A stretch of DNA of 64,000 nt. Origin: Ascidiaceihabitans sp034111945 (GTDB lineage Bacteria > Pseudomonadota > Alphaproteobacteria > Rhodobacterales > Rhodobacteraceae). Of this stretch, positions 44,417 through 53,472 are shown one piece after another. Positions within the stretch are counted from its first letter, which is position 1, and every line of letters starts with the position of its first letter. The stretch is taken from the NCBI GenBank assembly GCA_047626725.1, contig JBLHSG010000024.1, positions 3,476-67,475 of the forward strand, written 5' to 3'. Under the pieces are notes generated by a model. The model saw nothing but the letters and a program-made list of their open reading frames with translations. It was not told where the DNA came from and did not search any database. The position numbers and the translations under genes are program-made.

Positions 44417-45391
44417 TTAGACCAAAGGCCAGCGCGGATGCGGCACGGGGTCTTTGGTCTTTAGAAAATAGCGTCGGAAAATTTGCGCGTAACTGTCATA
44501 AACGTAGCCCTCGTTGCAGGCTTGATAGCTGGCTTTGTTATCACGATACAGCCTTGGCAACACGTACCATGCGACGTTCGGATGCAAATGGTGCACGACA
44601 TGCAAGCTGTTGTTTAAGAACAAAAATGGTAGCAATCCGCGCCCTTCGACGATCACTGTGCGCGCGGTTGGATCGACCTCAGCGCGGTGTTCAAGGTACG
44701 TGCGGATTTTGAGGATGCTCATCGCGGCGTAACACACCAAAACGTACATCCAGATCGACATGCCCGCGACCTGCACGCAGATCAACGTTAGGATGACAGC
44801 TGGCAAATGCAGCAACCATGCCCGTGTCACAGCCCAATCGCCGCCCATTACTGCGCGCGCATCCCCGACCATAAACGACCATTGCGAAATCGCCGGTCCC
44901 ACCAACATGCGCCCGAACATCGTATTGTTAAACCGCAACAACGCACGCGCCCACACAGGTTTTGCCGCCCACACAATTGGGTCGCAAAAGTTGCTTTCCG
45001 GATCGTCATAGGGGTCGGTTAAATGTTCATCCACGTGATGCGCCAAATGCGTGTCGCGAAACCGGATGTAGGGCACGAATAGGCCAATCGCCAGCAGCCC
45101 CAGCGCTGTGTTTGCCCTGCGGCTTGTAAACGGATGACCGTGCAAAATTTCATGACTCAGCGACGATTGCAGCACCAAAACCAAAGTCAACGCGATGCAT
45201 GCCAGCGCCATAGAAAACTGTGGGATCACGAACAATGCCCCACCCCAACCTGCGTAACACAAAGTCAAAAGAATGACGGTTGGCCAATCGCCAACTTGAA
45301 CAAACGGCGTGGTCAAAGACTGGCGAAGAATTGGGGAATGAGTTGGCGGCAAGTAGACCTCTGACTGTTTTACCGACCTTACCTGCTGCAA
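44417..45391 (-). CDS. Membrane fatty acid desaturase
   Basis: A 324-residue di-iron membrane enzyme with the three His boxes HEILHGH, HLAHHVDEH and HVVHHLHP and four to six membrane helices. It likely introduces a double bond into a lipid acyl chain. No ATG is available: the frame opens with TTG 45391, and TTG 45352 with AGAGG five bases upstream may be the true start. It is divergent from an XRE-type regulator. Confidence 0.87.
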   Translation of the reverse strand: MQQVRSVKQSEVYLPPTHSPILRQSLTTPFVQVGDWPTVILLTLCYAGWGGALFVIPQFSMALACIALTLVLVLQSSLSHEILHGHPFTSRRANTALGLLAIGLFVPYIRFRDTHLAHHVDEHLTDPYDDPESNFCDPIVWAAKPVWARALLRFNNTMFGRMLVGPAISQWSFMVGDARAVMGGDWAVTRAWLLHLPAVILTLICVQVAGMSIWMYVLVCYAAMSILKIRTYLEHRAEVDPTARTVIVEGRGLLPFLFLNNSLHVVHHLHPNVAWYVLPRLYRDNKASYQACNEGYVYDSYAQIFRRYFLKTKDPVPHPRWPLV

Positions 45392-45397
45392 AGATCT

Positions 45398-45421
45398 GTC
45401 AACATTCTGAATATTGTTAAC
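45398..45421. promoter_or_regulatory. Imperfect inverted repeat in the desaturase/XRE divergent promoter
   Basis: GTCAACATT and the opposing AATATTGTTAAC form an imperfect dyad in the 61-base AT-rich gap. Its position suggests an operator for the XRE-type regulator encoded at 45453. Support is from symmetry and location only. Confidence 0.4.
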
Positions 45422-45452
45422 ATTACCCTCATTGTGTGATATTTATTTACAA

Positions 45453-46313
45453 ATGAGCTATTTACCATCACGTGCAGATCGCGCCACCCAATTTCGCACC
45501 CGTTTAAGCCGTGCAATGGCCGACGCGGGCAGCAACCAAAGCGCGCTTGCTCGCGCTATTGGAACAGACCGGTCAACGCTATCTCAGGCCCTAAAAGACG
45601 ATGGTATTCGCCTGCCCAGCGCGCATGTCATTGCCGCCTGCGCATCAGCTTTGGGCGTCTCGGTTGATTGGTTGTTGGGCCTTTCGGATCGACCAGAAAG
45701 CGCTGCGGCCCTCGTTTCGGCATCATTGTCGCTAACCGAAGCCCCGCGAGCATTGGTCGACGAACATATTTTTGCATGGCACCAAGAGGCCGCAGGCTAC
45801 AAAATTCGCCACGTGCCTGTCGCGCTGCCAGACATGTTAAAAACCCAAAGCGTTTTGGAGTGGGAATATTCCCCGCATTTGGGGCGGACGACGACCCAAG
45901 CCATCAATGCGTCGGCTGATCGGCTTGATTGGATGCGCAATGCCCGGTCAGATTATGAAATCGCAATGCCGATGTTCGAATTACAAAGCTTTGCGGCTGG
46001 AACAGGTTATTATCGCGGGCTTCCGGCCAAGCAACGGTTTGAACAAATCGACCATTTGCTGCACCTGATCGACCAGCTTTATCCCCGTATGCGCATCTAT
46101 TTGTTTGACGCGCGCAAACTGTATTCCGCGCCCATCACGATCTTTGGGCCCTTGTTGTCGGTCTTTTATACTGGTGGGCACTACATGGCGTTTCGCGATC
46201 GCGAGCGTATCGAAATCATGACCCATCACTTTGATGAATTGATCCGGCAGGCCAGCTTTACCGCGCGCGATTTGCCGGAACATTTGCACGTGTTGCGCGC
46301 CCAGATCCGCTAA
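45453..46313 (+). CDS. XRE-family transcriptional regulator with C-terminal sensory region
   Basis: A 286-residue protein with an N-terminal lambda-repressor-like HTH (SNQSALARAIGTDRSTLSQA, about residues 28-50, continuing to VSVDWLLGLSDRPES). The C-terminal 190 residues resemble no domain I can name. Divergent placement suggests it controls the desaturase, perhaps sensing membrane lipid or temperature state. ATG 45453 was chosen over 45414. It overlaps the SDR gene tail-to-tail. Confidence 0.8.
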   Translation: MSYLPSRADRATQFRTRLSRAMADAGSNQSALARAIGTDRSTLSQALKDDGIRLPSAHVIAACASALGVSVDWLLGLSDRPESAAALVSASLSLTEAPRALVDEHIFAWHQEAAGYKIRHVPVALPDMLKTQSVLEWEYSPHLGRTTTQAINASADRLDWMRNARSDYEIAMPMFELQSFAAGTGYYRGLPAKQRFEQIDHLLHLIDQLYPRMRIYLFDARKLYSAPITIFGPLLSVFYTGGHYMAFRDRERIEIMTHHFDELIRQASFTARDLPEHLHVLRAQIR

Positions 46314-47065
46314 ATTTTAGGGTCGGGGTTTTCTGTGTGCCCGTCCACTGCGATCACTTGGCCTGATACAAGACGCGCGGCGTCTGACCCTAAAAACACC
46401 GCCATATTTGCGATGTCCGATGCCTCGACAAAGGACCGCATCGAGGTGCCGATCGTGTAACCGTCGTATACCGCATCGCGTGTCATGCCTTTGGCCGCAG
46501 CCTCGCGTTGCAGCACACCTTCCATACGCGGGCCCTCAACAGCACCGGGGCAAATTGCGTTGCATCGAATGCCAAACGGGCCTAATTCCATCGCCAGTGT
46601 TTTCATCAAACCGATCATCCCCCATTTCGCCGCCGCATAGGGGGAACGGTTGGGATACCCGTAAATCCCCGCCGTCGACGAGGTGATGACAATGGCCCCA
46701 GCCTTTGCCGATTTCATCAAGGTTGCCGCGTACTTAGCTGCCAAAAACGCACCCTCAAGGTTGACGCTAACGCAGGCTTTCCAGTCCGCAAGAACCACGT
46801 CTTCGACCAAGGCGGTTGGCCCTGAAACACCGGCATTGGCGCATAACACGTCCAAGCCACCAGCCGCGCTGATCGCGTCAAAAACGCCCGCGACTTCGGC
46901 CTCATTTGAGGCATCGCACAGGTGTCTGTGCCAACCGGATGGGGCCGCGTCCAGTGCGCTTTGATCGACGTCGGTGATCCAAACCTCGAAACCGGCGGCG
47001 TCAAACGCGTCGCCCATCGCGCGCCCGATTCCCGAACCACCTGCTGTGACCAAAACCCGTGTCAT
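46310..47065 (-). CDS. SDR-family dehydrogenase of the carnitine operon
   Basis: A 251-residue Rossmann oxidoreductase with cofactor motif TAGGSGIGRA, NAG motif and catalytic Tyr-x-x-x-Lys (PYAAAKWGMIGLMK). It is the last gene of a four-gene operon in which each start overlaps the previous stop (ATGA). It may oxidise D-carnitine or interconvert acetoacetate and 3-hydroxybutyrate; operon membership is the only evidence. Confidence 0.85.
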   Translation of the reverse strand: MTRVLVTAGGSGIGRAMGDAFDAAGFEVWITDVDQSALDAAPSGWHRHLCDASNEAEVAGVFDAISAAGGLDVLCANAGVSGPTALVEDVVLADWKACVSVNLEGAFLAAKYAATLMKSAKAGAIVITSSTAGIYGYPNRSPYAAAKWGMIGLMKTLAMELGPFGIRCNAICPGAVEGPRMEGVLQREAAAKGMTRDAVYDGYTIGTSMRSFVEASDIANMAVFLGSDAARLVSGQVIAVDGHTENPDPKI

Positions 47066-48537
47066 GGGCGTTGACCAACAGCGCGGCCTGCCCCGTCTGG
47101 CGTCGGACGTTTTTCGTGTGCTGCAGCTATGGTTTCCAGCGCACTGACAATTTCTTCAGACGGATCAGACGGGCGGCGTGTCGCTAGACTGACGTGCAAC
47201 AAGAAATGCTCGCCCGTCGCCAGCAGCCGATCACCCTCGTACATTTCATGCCAAAGCTGCATCTTTTTGCCCGCACCCATCAACACTTGCGTGCGCACTT
47301 CGATTAGCGCGCCTGCATGTGCCTCGTCGATGTGACGGATATGAGTTTCGGCCGTGAAATAGCTGCCACCTGTCGAAATATAGGCCGCATCGCAGCCGAT
47401 CATTTCCATAAAACGATCCGTCGCATCACCAAAGGCTTGCAGGTATTTTGCTTCGTTCATGTGCCCGTTATAGTCGGTCCAATCCAGCGGAACTGCGCGG
47501 CGCACAGTCACGATTGGTTGACTTGGGTCCTCAAGATCAGCGGCCCGCGCAGCCAATGGTGTGCCCGCACGCAACGTCGCCTCGTGGGTGTTCATCAGTG
47601 CACCAGCGCCCCAATTCTGACCTTTTAGGGCGCGCATCATTGCAACCAAGTTGTTGTCGCGCGCCTTTAGCAGCTCGGAAATGCTCAGGTGTCCGGACTG
47701 TTCATCCGACTGGCCGGCAATCAAATCAACCAGATCATCAGTGAATTCTGGCACATCCATCAGCTTGGTCCATGGCCATTTTAACGCAGGACCAAACTGC
47801 GCCATAAAGTGACGCATACCCGCCTCGCCGCCCGCTGTTCGGTAGGTTTCGAACAGGCCCATTTGCCCCCAGCGAATGCCAAAACCATAGCGGATCGCGT
47901 TGTCGATTTCTTCAGTGGTGGCGACCCCGTCTTTGACCAGCCACAACGCCTCGCGCCAGACAGCCTCAAGGAAACGATCCGCAATATGCGCGTCGATTTC
48001 TTTGCGTACATGCAAGGGATACATCCCCAAACCAGTGATGATTTCCTTGGCTTTTTCGATCAAACCAGCATCAGTTACCAGCGTCGGGACCAGTTCGATC
48101 AGCGGCATCAAATAGACCGGGTTAAACGGGTGCGCGACCATGATTTGTTCTGGGCGCAGGGCCCCATCTTGCAACTGGCTAGGCTTGAAACCCGACGTAG
48201 ACGACGCGATTACAGCCGCAGGATCACAGGCAGCTTGCAGTTCTGCGTAGACCTTTAACTTCATATCCAGTCGTTCTGGCACGCTTTCCTGAATCCAGAT
48301 TGCACCTGTCACAGCGCCTGCCATCGTGTCGTGAAAACTCAGCGTTCCTTCGGGCGGCAAGGCCACGTCAACCAGCCCCGGCATCGAACGACGCGCGTTG
48401 CCAAGCACCTCTTCAAACTTGCGCTCGGCCTCTGGGTCGGGGTCAAACACCCGCACGTCCCAACCGTTCAACAAGAACCGCGCAGCCCATCCGCCGCCAA
48501 TTACGCCACCACCAATAATCGCTGCTGTATGTGTCAT
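47062..48537 (-). CDS. lcdH: L-carnitine dehydrogenase fused to betainyl-CoA thioesterase
   Basis: A 491-residue fusion. Residues 1-315 are a 3-hydroxyacyl-CoA-dehydrogenase-like enzyme with NAD motif IIGGGVIGGGWAARF that oxidises L-carnitine to 3-dehydrocarnitine. Residues about 335-475 form a hotdog thioesterase with DYNGHMNEAKYLQ, which fits hydrolysis of betainyl-CoA to glycine betaine. The fusion is known from Rhizobiales and Rhodobacterales. The intermediate step is supplied by the cleavage enzyme encoded at 48992. Confidence 0.92.
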   Translation of the reverse strand: MTHTAAIIGGGVIGGGWAARFLLNGWDVRVFDPDPEAERKFEEVLGNARRSMPGLVDVALPPEGTLSFHDTMAGAVTGAIWIQESVPERLDMKLKVYAELQAACDPAAVIASSTSGFKPSQLQDGALRPEQIMVAHPFNPVYLMPLIELVPTLVTDAGLIEKAKEIITGLGMYPLHVRKEIDAHIADRFLEAVWREALWLVKDGVATTEEIDNAIRYGFGIRWGQMGLFETYRTAGGEAGMRHFMAQFGPALKWPWTKLMDVPEFTDDLVDLIAGQSDEQSGHLSISELLKARDNNLVAMMRALKGQNWGAGALMNTHEATLRAGTPLAARAADLEDPSQPIVTVRRAVPLDWTDYNGHMNEAKYLQAFGDATDRFMEMIGCDAAYISTGGSYFTAETHIRHIDEAHAGALIEVRTQVLMGAGKKMQLWHEMYEGDRLLATGEHFLLHVSLATRRPSDPSEEIVSALETIAAAHEKRPTPDGAGRAVGQRP

Positions 48538-48995
48538 TCAGGCCTCTTTAATTTTGAAATGTCATATCCGTTGAACGAAAGCACATCGCGCGCCGCAGTG
48601 AGTGTGCCCGCCTGCCCTCGTCCTTGTTTTGTCACGATGTAGCCGCGTGCGCCCTTGATCGATCCAAGTGCCGCGACTGTGAATTCTTCGTTGACCCACA
48701 ACACCACTAACGTGCATTTAGTGCCGTTGTTGTCGATCATTTTGATGACGCCGGATTGCGCCGACGGCACAGCGTCGGGTTTGGAAAAATCGAAATGGGT
48801 CGGTTTCACCTGTTCAGGAAACCATTCCCGAACAAACCATCGGCCTGAAAAACGCACAGGATCAAACCGTGTTGTCGCGGCGATAATCACGGATTGGTCG
48901 CGATAGACCGTTGGGTCGGGCGCATCGGTCGCGACGCACCCTGCCAAACCCAGCACCCCAAAAATCAATCCGAACCGCAGCTGCTTGAAACTCAC
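48534..48995 (-). CDS. Lipocalin-like lipoprotein inside the carnitine operon
   Basis: A 153-residue lipoprotein with lipobox LAGC (Cys20) and a lipocalin-like opening FDPVRFSGRWFVREWFPE. It overlaps the genes on both sides by four bases, so it is co-translated with the carnitine enzymes. It might bind a hydrophobic ligand or acylcarnitine in the envelope; no direct evidence supports a role. Confidence 0.7.
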   Translation of the reverse strand: MSFKQLRFGLIFGVLGLAGCVATDAPDPTVYRDQSVIIAATTRFDPVRFSGRWFVREWFPEQVKPTHFDFSKPDAVPSAQSGVIKMIDNNGTKCTLVVLWVNEEFTVAALGSIKGARGYIVTKQGRGQAGTLTAARDVLSFNGYDISKLKRPE

Positions 48996-49903
48996 TTCGG
49001 CGCTCGTTTTACCAAGCCAAGCTTTTCGCGTGTTTCAGCAGGTCCGATCACCCGCGCGCCCATGTTTTCGATGATGGTGGTGGCGCGTTCGACCAACTGC
49101 CAGTTTTCGGCCAACACACCTTTGTCGAGCCATAAATTGTCCTCTAGACCGACGCGCACATTGCCGCCTGCCAGCACTGCGGCGGCCACGTATGCCATCT
49201 GGTTGCGTCCCAGCCCAAAGGCCGAAAACGTCCAATCGTCCGGCACGTTGTTGACCATCGCCATGAACGTGTTCAGATCATCCGGTGCACCCCAAGGGAC
49301 GCCCATGCACAGCTGCACCAATGCGGGGCTTTCTAAAACACCATCTTTAACCAGTTGTTTTGCATACCAAAGATGGCCTGTGTCAAACGCCTCGATTTCG
49401 GGTTTGACGCCCATTTCGGTCATCATCCGACCCATCGCGACCAACATACCGGGCGTGTTGGTCATCACGTAATCTGCTTCGGCAAAGTTCATCGTGCCAC
49501 AATCAAGCGTGCAAATTTCTGGCAAACATTCGGCCACATGTGCGACCCGTTCGGTGGCACCTGCCATGTCCGTGCCTTGCTGGCTTAGCGCCATGGGGTT
49601 TTCAACATCGCCAAACACAATGTCGCCGCCCATGCCCGCGGTCAGGTTCAAAATCACATCTGTTTCGCTGGCGCGGATACGGTCTGTGACCTCGCGAAAC
49701 ATCCGCAAATCACGGCTGGGCGCACCGGTTTCGGGGTCACGAACGTGGCAATGCACAATCGCCGCACCCGCCTTGGCCGCCGCAATTGCGCTGTCGGCGA
49801 TTTCTTTGGGCGAACGCGGCACATGCGCGCTGCGGTCTTGGGTGGCACCCGATCCTGTGATCGCCGCGGTGATAAAGACGTCTTTGTTCATTGCCAGTGG
49901 CAT
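48992..49903 (-). CDS. 3-dehydrocarnitine cleavage enzyme (BKACE family)
   Basis: A 303-residue beta-keto acid cleavage enzyme. The zinc-binding His-x-His is in AAIVHCHVRDPETG, and the TIM-barrel strand ILNLTAGMGGD is typical. With acetyl-CoA it should convert 3-dehydrocarnitine to betainyl-CoA plus acetoacetate, as inferred from its neighbours. The frame is open to 49969, but ATG 49903 has GGGAG at good spacing. It is the first gene of the operon. Confidence 0.9.
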   Translation of the reverse strand: MPLAMNKDVFITAAITGSGATQDRSAHVPRSPKEIADSAIAAAKAGAAIVHCHVRDPETGAPSRDLRMFREVTDRIRASETDVILNLTAGMGGDIVFGDVENPMALSQQGTDMAGATERVAHVAECLPEICTLDCGTMNFAEADYVMTNTPGMLVAMGRMMTEMGVKPEIEAFDTGHLWYAKQLVKDGVLESPALVQLCMGVPWGAPDDLNTFMAMVNNVPDDWTFSAFGLGRNQMAYVAAAVLAGGNVRVGLEDNLWLDKGVLAENWQLVERATTIIENMGARVIGPAETREKLGLVKRAPK

Positions 49904-49951
49904 GGTGCGCTCCCTTAAAACGATATCGCTTGATTTGGATGCCATAATGCG

Positions 49952-50935
49952 GTGGCTAGGGAAAAGCACTTGTCACAAAGCGAATCAAACTTGATCCAAT
50001 CCGATAAATTCACACGCGCAACTATTTTGGTGCTGGATGCGACCAACACGCTTAGCTTTGCGGCCGCTGTTGATCCGTTGCGCGCCGCCAATCGGCATGC
50101 GGGTCGCGAGATTTTTCAGTGGCAATTCGCGACACCGACCGCCCAAAACGTGCGTTTGACATCTGGTTTGATTGTGCCGGCGGCCCCCATCGCGCGTGTG
50201 GATCACTGTGATCTGTTTGTGATCGTCGCCGGTTTCGAATTGCAAAAGCAAACCACCCCCGCCCTGCGTGCCAGTGTGCGGCGTCTGGCGAATGCGGCGC
50301 AAAACACCTGTGGGATCGATGGTGGCCCGTGGGTCATGGCCCGCGCGGGGCTGTTGGATGGGCACAGCGCCACCACCCATTGGGAAGATATCGACAGCAT
50401 GTCCATTGATTTCCCACAAGTGCAGGTCGTGAATTCGCGCTATCAAATCAGCGAAAACCGGTTGACCAGTGCGGGGGCAACACCCGCGATTGACATGATG
50501 TTGGCGCTGATCCGGCGTGAACATGGGGCGCGTTTGGCATCGCAAGTGGCCGCGAGTTTTATTCTGGACCACAGCCCGTCACCTGCCGCGCCGCAATTGC
50601 GCAATCCTGATCCGCAGCGCCACAATCACACCACCGCGCGCGCGCATGCCTTGATGGAGGAATCCCTTGATGATCCGCTTGCGATTGCTGCAATTGCCAA
50701 AAAGCTAGGGATCGGCGCGCGTGCTTTGCAACTGCAGTTTCGGGCGGCTTTGAACACAACCGCGCAGCAGCATTACCTGTCATTACGCCTGCTAGAGGCG
50801 CAGCGACAAGTCACCACAACACAGCAACCCCTACATAATATTGCACTGGCAACGGGGTTTGCATCGCAGTCCAGTTTCGCGCGCGCCTATGCCAAAGCGT
50901 TTGGAAAAAGCGCGCGCGCCCAGCGTTCGCAATAA
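49952..50935 (+). CDS. GlxA-family AraC-type regulator, CdhR-like
   Basis: A 327-residue activator with an N-terminal DJ-1/PfpI-like domain (ATILVLDATNTLSFAAAVDP; NTCGIDGGPWVMARAG) and a C-terminal AraC HTH pair (LAIAAIAKKLGIGARALQLQ; NIALATGFASQSSFARAYAK). CdhR of Pseudomonas, of the same family, controls carnitine catabolism. It is divergent from the carnitine operon with only 48 bases between starts. Start GTG 49952 or TTG 49970. Confidence 0.88.
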   Translation: MAREKHLSQSESNLIQSDKFTRATILVLDATNTLSFAAAVDPLRAANRHAGREIFQWQFATPTAQNVRLTSGLIVPAAPIARVDHCDLFVIVAGFELQKQTTPALRASVRRLANAAQNTCGIDGGPWVMARAGLLDGHSATTHWEDIDSMSIDFPQVQVVNSRYQISENRLTSAGATPAIDMMLALIRREHGARLASQVAASFILDHSPSPAAPQLRNPDPQRHNHTTARAHALMEESLDDPLAIAAIAKKLGIGARALQLQFRAALNTTAQQHYLSLRLLEAQRQVTTTQQPLHNIALATGFASQSSFARAYAKAFGKSARAQRSQ

Positions 50936-50945
50936 ATTGCTGCGA

Positions 50946-51989
50946 TCAGAATGGCATCGGGTGCAAACGGTGTGCCGCATCGATATCTTTCAACACCTCG
51001 TCGCTGAGGGTGATATCGGCCGCGCCCAGCGCCACATCCAGTTGCGCAATTGTCGTCGCGCCAAAGATAACAGAGCCCATAAACGGACGGGTGCAGCACC
51101 ACGCAAGCGCCATTTGCGTCGGATCCAGATCATGCTTTTTCGCGATGTCCAAATAGGCATCCACGGCCTCAAATGCGCGCGCGGTTTTACGGCCACCCAT
51201 TTCCGGGCTTAGCGTCATACGCGAGGCCTCGGGTATTTTGTCGCCTTGGTATTTTCCCGTCAACAGGCCGGTCGCCAATGGTGAAAACGCCAACAATCCG
51301 ACGTCTTCATTCACGCTCATCTCGGCCATGTCCGTGTCGTACAACCGGCACATCAGCGAATATTCGTTCTGCACGCTTGCCACGCGCGGACCACCTGTAC
51401 GTTCAGCCGCGGCCAGCCATTGGGTCGTGCCCCATGCGCTTTCATTGCTTAGGCCAAAGGCACGAATGGTGCCGCGTTTGACCTCTTTTTGCAGGGCATT
51501 CAGGCATTCTTCCATGTTGTCCAACGTCTGCGCACGGTCCTGGCTAGACGGGTCATAACGCCAATTCTGGCGAAACATGTAACTGCCGCGATTGGGCCAG
51601 TGAAACTGGTACAGGTCGATGTAATCGGTCTTGAGGCGACGCAATGATCCCTCGATGGTTTCCGAAATAGACGCCGCCGAAATCGGAGCCCCCTCGCGAA
51701 CATAGCCCATGCCAGAACCGGAATGTTTGGTCGCTAAAACCACATCAGAACGGCGCGCATCACGTTCAAACCATAGCCCAATGATCCTTTCTGTACGCCC
51801 TACGGTTTCTTCGCTGATCGGATTGACCGGATACATTTCAGCCGTATCGATAAAATTGATACCCGCATCCAAGGCGTGGTCAATCTGGTCATGCCCTTCT
51901 TCGGCCGTGTTCTGCGTGCCCCATGTCATGGAACCCAAACACAGTTCGGACACTTCGATATTGGTGCGCCCTAGTGGCTTCATTCGCAT
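50946..51989 (-). CDS. Aldo/keto reductase (Tas-like)
   Basis: A 347-residue NADPH-dependent oxidoreductase with an (alpha/beta)8 barrel. The catalytic Asp-Tyr pair is in GINFIDTAEMYPVNP and the Lys in VVLATKHSGSG. The length and inserts resemble E. coli Tas. It has a good upstream AAGGAAAA. No operon partner is evident. Confidence 0.9.
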   Translation of the reverse strand: MRMKPLGRTNIEVSELCLGSMTWGTQNTAEEGHDQIDHALDAGINFIDTAEMYPVNPISEETVGRTERIIGLWFERDARRSDVVLATKHSGSGMGYVREGAPISAASISETIEGSLRRLKTDYIDLYQFHWPNRGSYMFRQNWRYDPSSQDRAQTLDNMEECLNALQKEVKRGTIRAFGLSNESAWGTTQWLAAAERTGGPRVASVQNEYSLMCRLYDTDMAEMSVNEDVGLLAFSPLATGLLTGKYQGDKIPEASRMTLSPEMGGRKTARAFEAVDAYLDIAKKHDLDPTQMALAWCCTRPFMGSVIFGATTIAQLDVALGAADITLSDEVLKDIDAAHRLHPMPF

Positions 51990-52070
51990 GGTTTTTCCTT
52001 CGTCTGGTTTGTACCAATTCTACCGCGCACCCACGGCGCTGCAAGCGAAATACGCTTAAAAATAACTTGA

Positions 52071-52085
52071 GAACAAAACGTGAAT
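52071..52085 (+). promoter_or_regulatory. SOS-box-like site (GAAC-N7-GAAT)
   Basis: The alphaproteobacterial LexA site is GTTC-N7-GTTC (GAAC-N7-GAAC on the other strand). Here GAAC, seven bases, then GAAT match with one mismatch, 17 bases before the ATG of the ImuA-like gene. LexA control of imuA is the expected biology. Confidence 0.5.
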
Positions 52086-52102
52086 ACGGGTATGTTGTGG
52101 GC

Positions 52103-52732
52103 ATGCTTGTCAATCACCCCCTGCTTAATCGCCAGCCCAAACAGGCCGTGGCCAACCTGACTTTGTTGCCACAAGCACCTGATTTACAACTGCCTTTAGG
52201 CCGTGTTCACGAGGCGTGTGGCAATGCGCGTCATCGGTTTGCGTTGTGGGCGGGGGCGCAAACCACCGGGCCGATTCTATGGATCACCCCCAGTTGGCAA
52301 ACGGCGCAACTGATGCCCTGCGGCGTGCAAACCATCCTTGATCCCGCGCGCCTGTTGTTCATTTATGCTCGCCGACCAGAGGACGTATTATGGAGCGTCG
52401 AGGAGGCCTTGCGATCGGGGGCGGTTGCGCTGGTGATTGCAGATCTCCCCGGCCTCCCCGGCCTGACCGAAGTGCGGCGTATGCATTTGGCTGCGGAACA
52501 AGGCGGGCAAATCAGTGGGCATATGCCGCTGGGTTTGCTGCTGACGCCGGGTATGGGCGGCGCGCAAGGTGTCGAAACCCGCTGGCATCTGGCAACTGAT
52601 CATGCGCCCAAACGTCAGCAATGGCGGCTGGAACGGCTGCGCGCGCGCATGGCCCCACAACAGGTTTGGACACTGCGCACACCGCGCGGTCACGCCCTGC
52701 CCCAGATCACCGATCCGATCAAAGTCGCGTGA
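52103..52732 (+). CDS. ImuA-like protein (RecA-fold SOS mutagenesis factor)
   Basis: A 209-residue protein with a degenerate RecA-like core (RFALWAGAQTTGPILWITPS; LIFIYARRPEDVLWSVEEAL-like strands; VALVIADLPGLPG). This layout recalls ImuA, which works with ImuB and DnaE2 in translesion synthesis. No imuB or dnaE2 follows; the next gene is YceI. The frame is open to 51923, across the divergent promoter, so ATG 52103 was chosen. The weak similarity keeps the call tentative. Confidence 0.6.
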   Translation: MLVNHPLLNRQPKQAVANLTLLPQAPDLQLPLGRVHEACGNARHRFALWAGAQTTGPILWITPSWQTAQLMPCGVQTILDPARLLFIYARRPEDVLWSVEEALRSGAVALVIADLPGLPGLTEVRRMHLAAEQGGQISGHMPLGLLLTPGMGGAQGVETRWHLATDHAPKRQQWRLERLRARMAPQQVWTLRTPRGHALPQITDPIKVA

Positions 52733-52789
52733 TGCGATACCAATCCACACAAAAGGCGCTACTGTCTGTTTGATCAAAGGAGGGCCACA

Positions 52790-53389
52790 ATGCATCGCCC
52801 AATCAGCCGGCGCGCGTTTGTAATTGCAGCCAGCGCCACATGCCTCGCCACCCCTGTATTTGCGGCTCAGCGCCCGTATGTTTTAGGGGCAAATGGCGCA
52901 CGCATAACCTACACATTTATTCTGAATGGCGCGGCACAATCCGGTCGCATCCCCGTTCACACGGCCGATATTCGCATTGATCCCAGCGATCTTAGTAACT
53001 CGTTTGTTGATGTCAGCGCTGATGTGCGGCGCGCCCGAACCGGATTGATATTCGCGACCCAAGCCTTGAAATCGCCTGCCGTTCTGGACGCCGATGCGCA
53101 CCCCTTGGCGCGCTTTCGATCAACCAAAATCAAGCTTGGGCCGCAGGGGCGCATATCCAACGGGGCCGTGATGCAAGGGCAGTTGACCCTGCGCGGTGTC
53201 ACAAAGCCAATACAGTTCGAGGCCAATATTTTTCGCCCCCAAGGCAGTGCCAAAGGCGATCTTGACCAGCTTAGTGTGCGCCTGCGCGGACAGTTAAACA
53301 GAACGGAATTTGGCGCAATCGGGTTTCCCGAACTGGTCGCAGACACCGTACAAATGGACATCGACGCCGACATTCGCGCCGAAACTTGA
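52790..53389 (+). CDS. YceI-family periplasmic lipocalin-like protein
   Basis: A 199-residue exported protein with a twin-arginine-like signal (ISRRAFVIAASATCLAT). The mature part is an all-beta YceI domain ending with NRTEFGAIGFPELVADTVQM. YceI proteins bind polyisoprenoid-like lipids such as ubiquinone. AAGGAGGG lies seven bases before the ATG. Confidence 0.87.
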   Translation: MHRPISRRAFVIAASATCLATPVFAAQRPYVLGANGARITYTFILNGAAQSGRIPVHTADIRIDPSDLSNSFVDVSADVRRARTGLIFATQALKSPAVLDADAHPLARFRSTKIKLGPQGRISNGAVMQGQLTLRGVTKPIQFEANIFRPQGSAKGDLDQLSVRLRGQLNRTEFGAIGFPELVADTVQMDIDADIRAET

Positions 53390-53472
53390 ATTCGCGCCTC
53401 GATGACAAAAACGACGTTATTTTGTCGAAAAACCCTAACACCTGATACCGCAACCTGCGCATACCTAGACAC

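Noticed and set aside
44417..45391. Desaturase as a carotenoid ketolase or hydroxylase
   Set aside because: The three His boxes and length fit general fatty acid desaturases, and no carotenoid genes are nearby.
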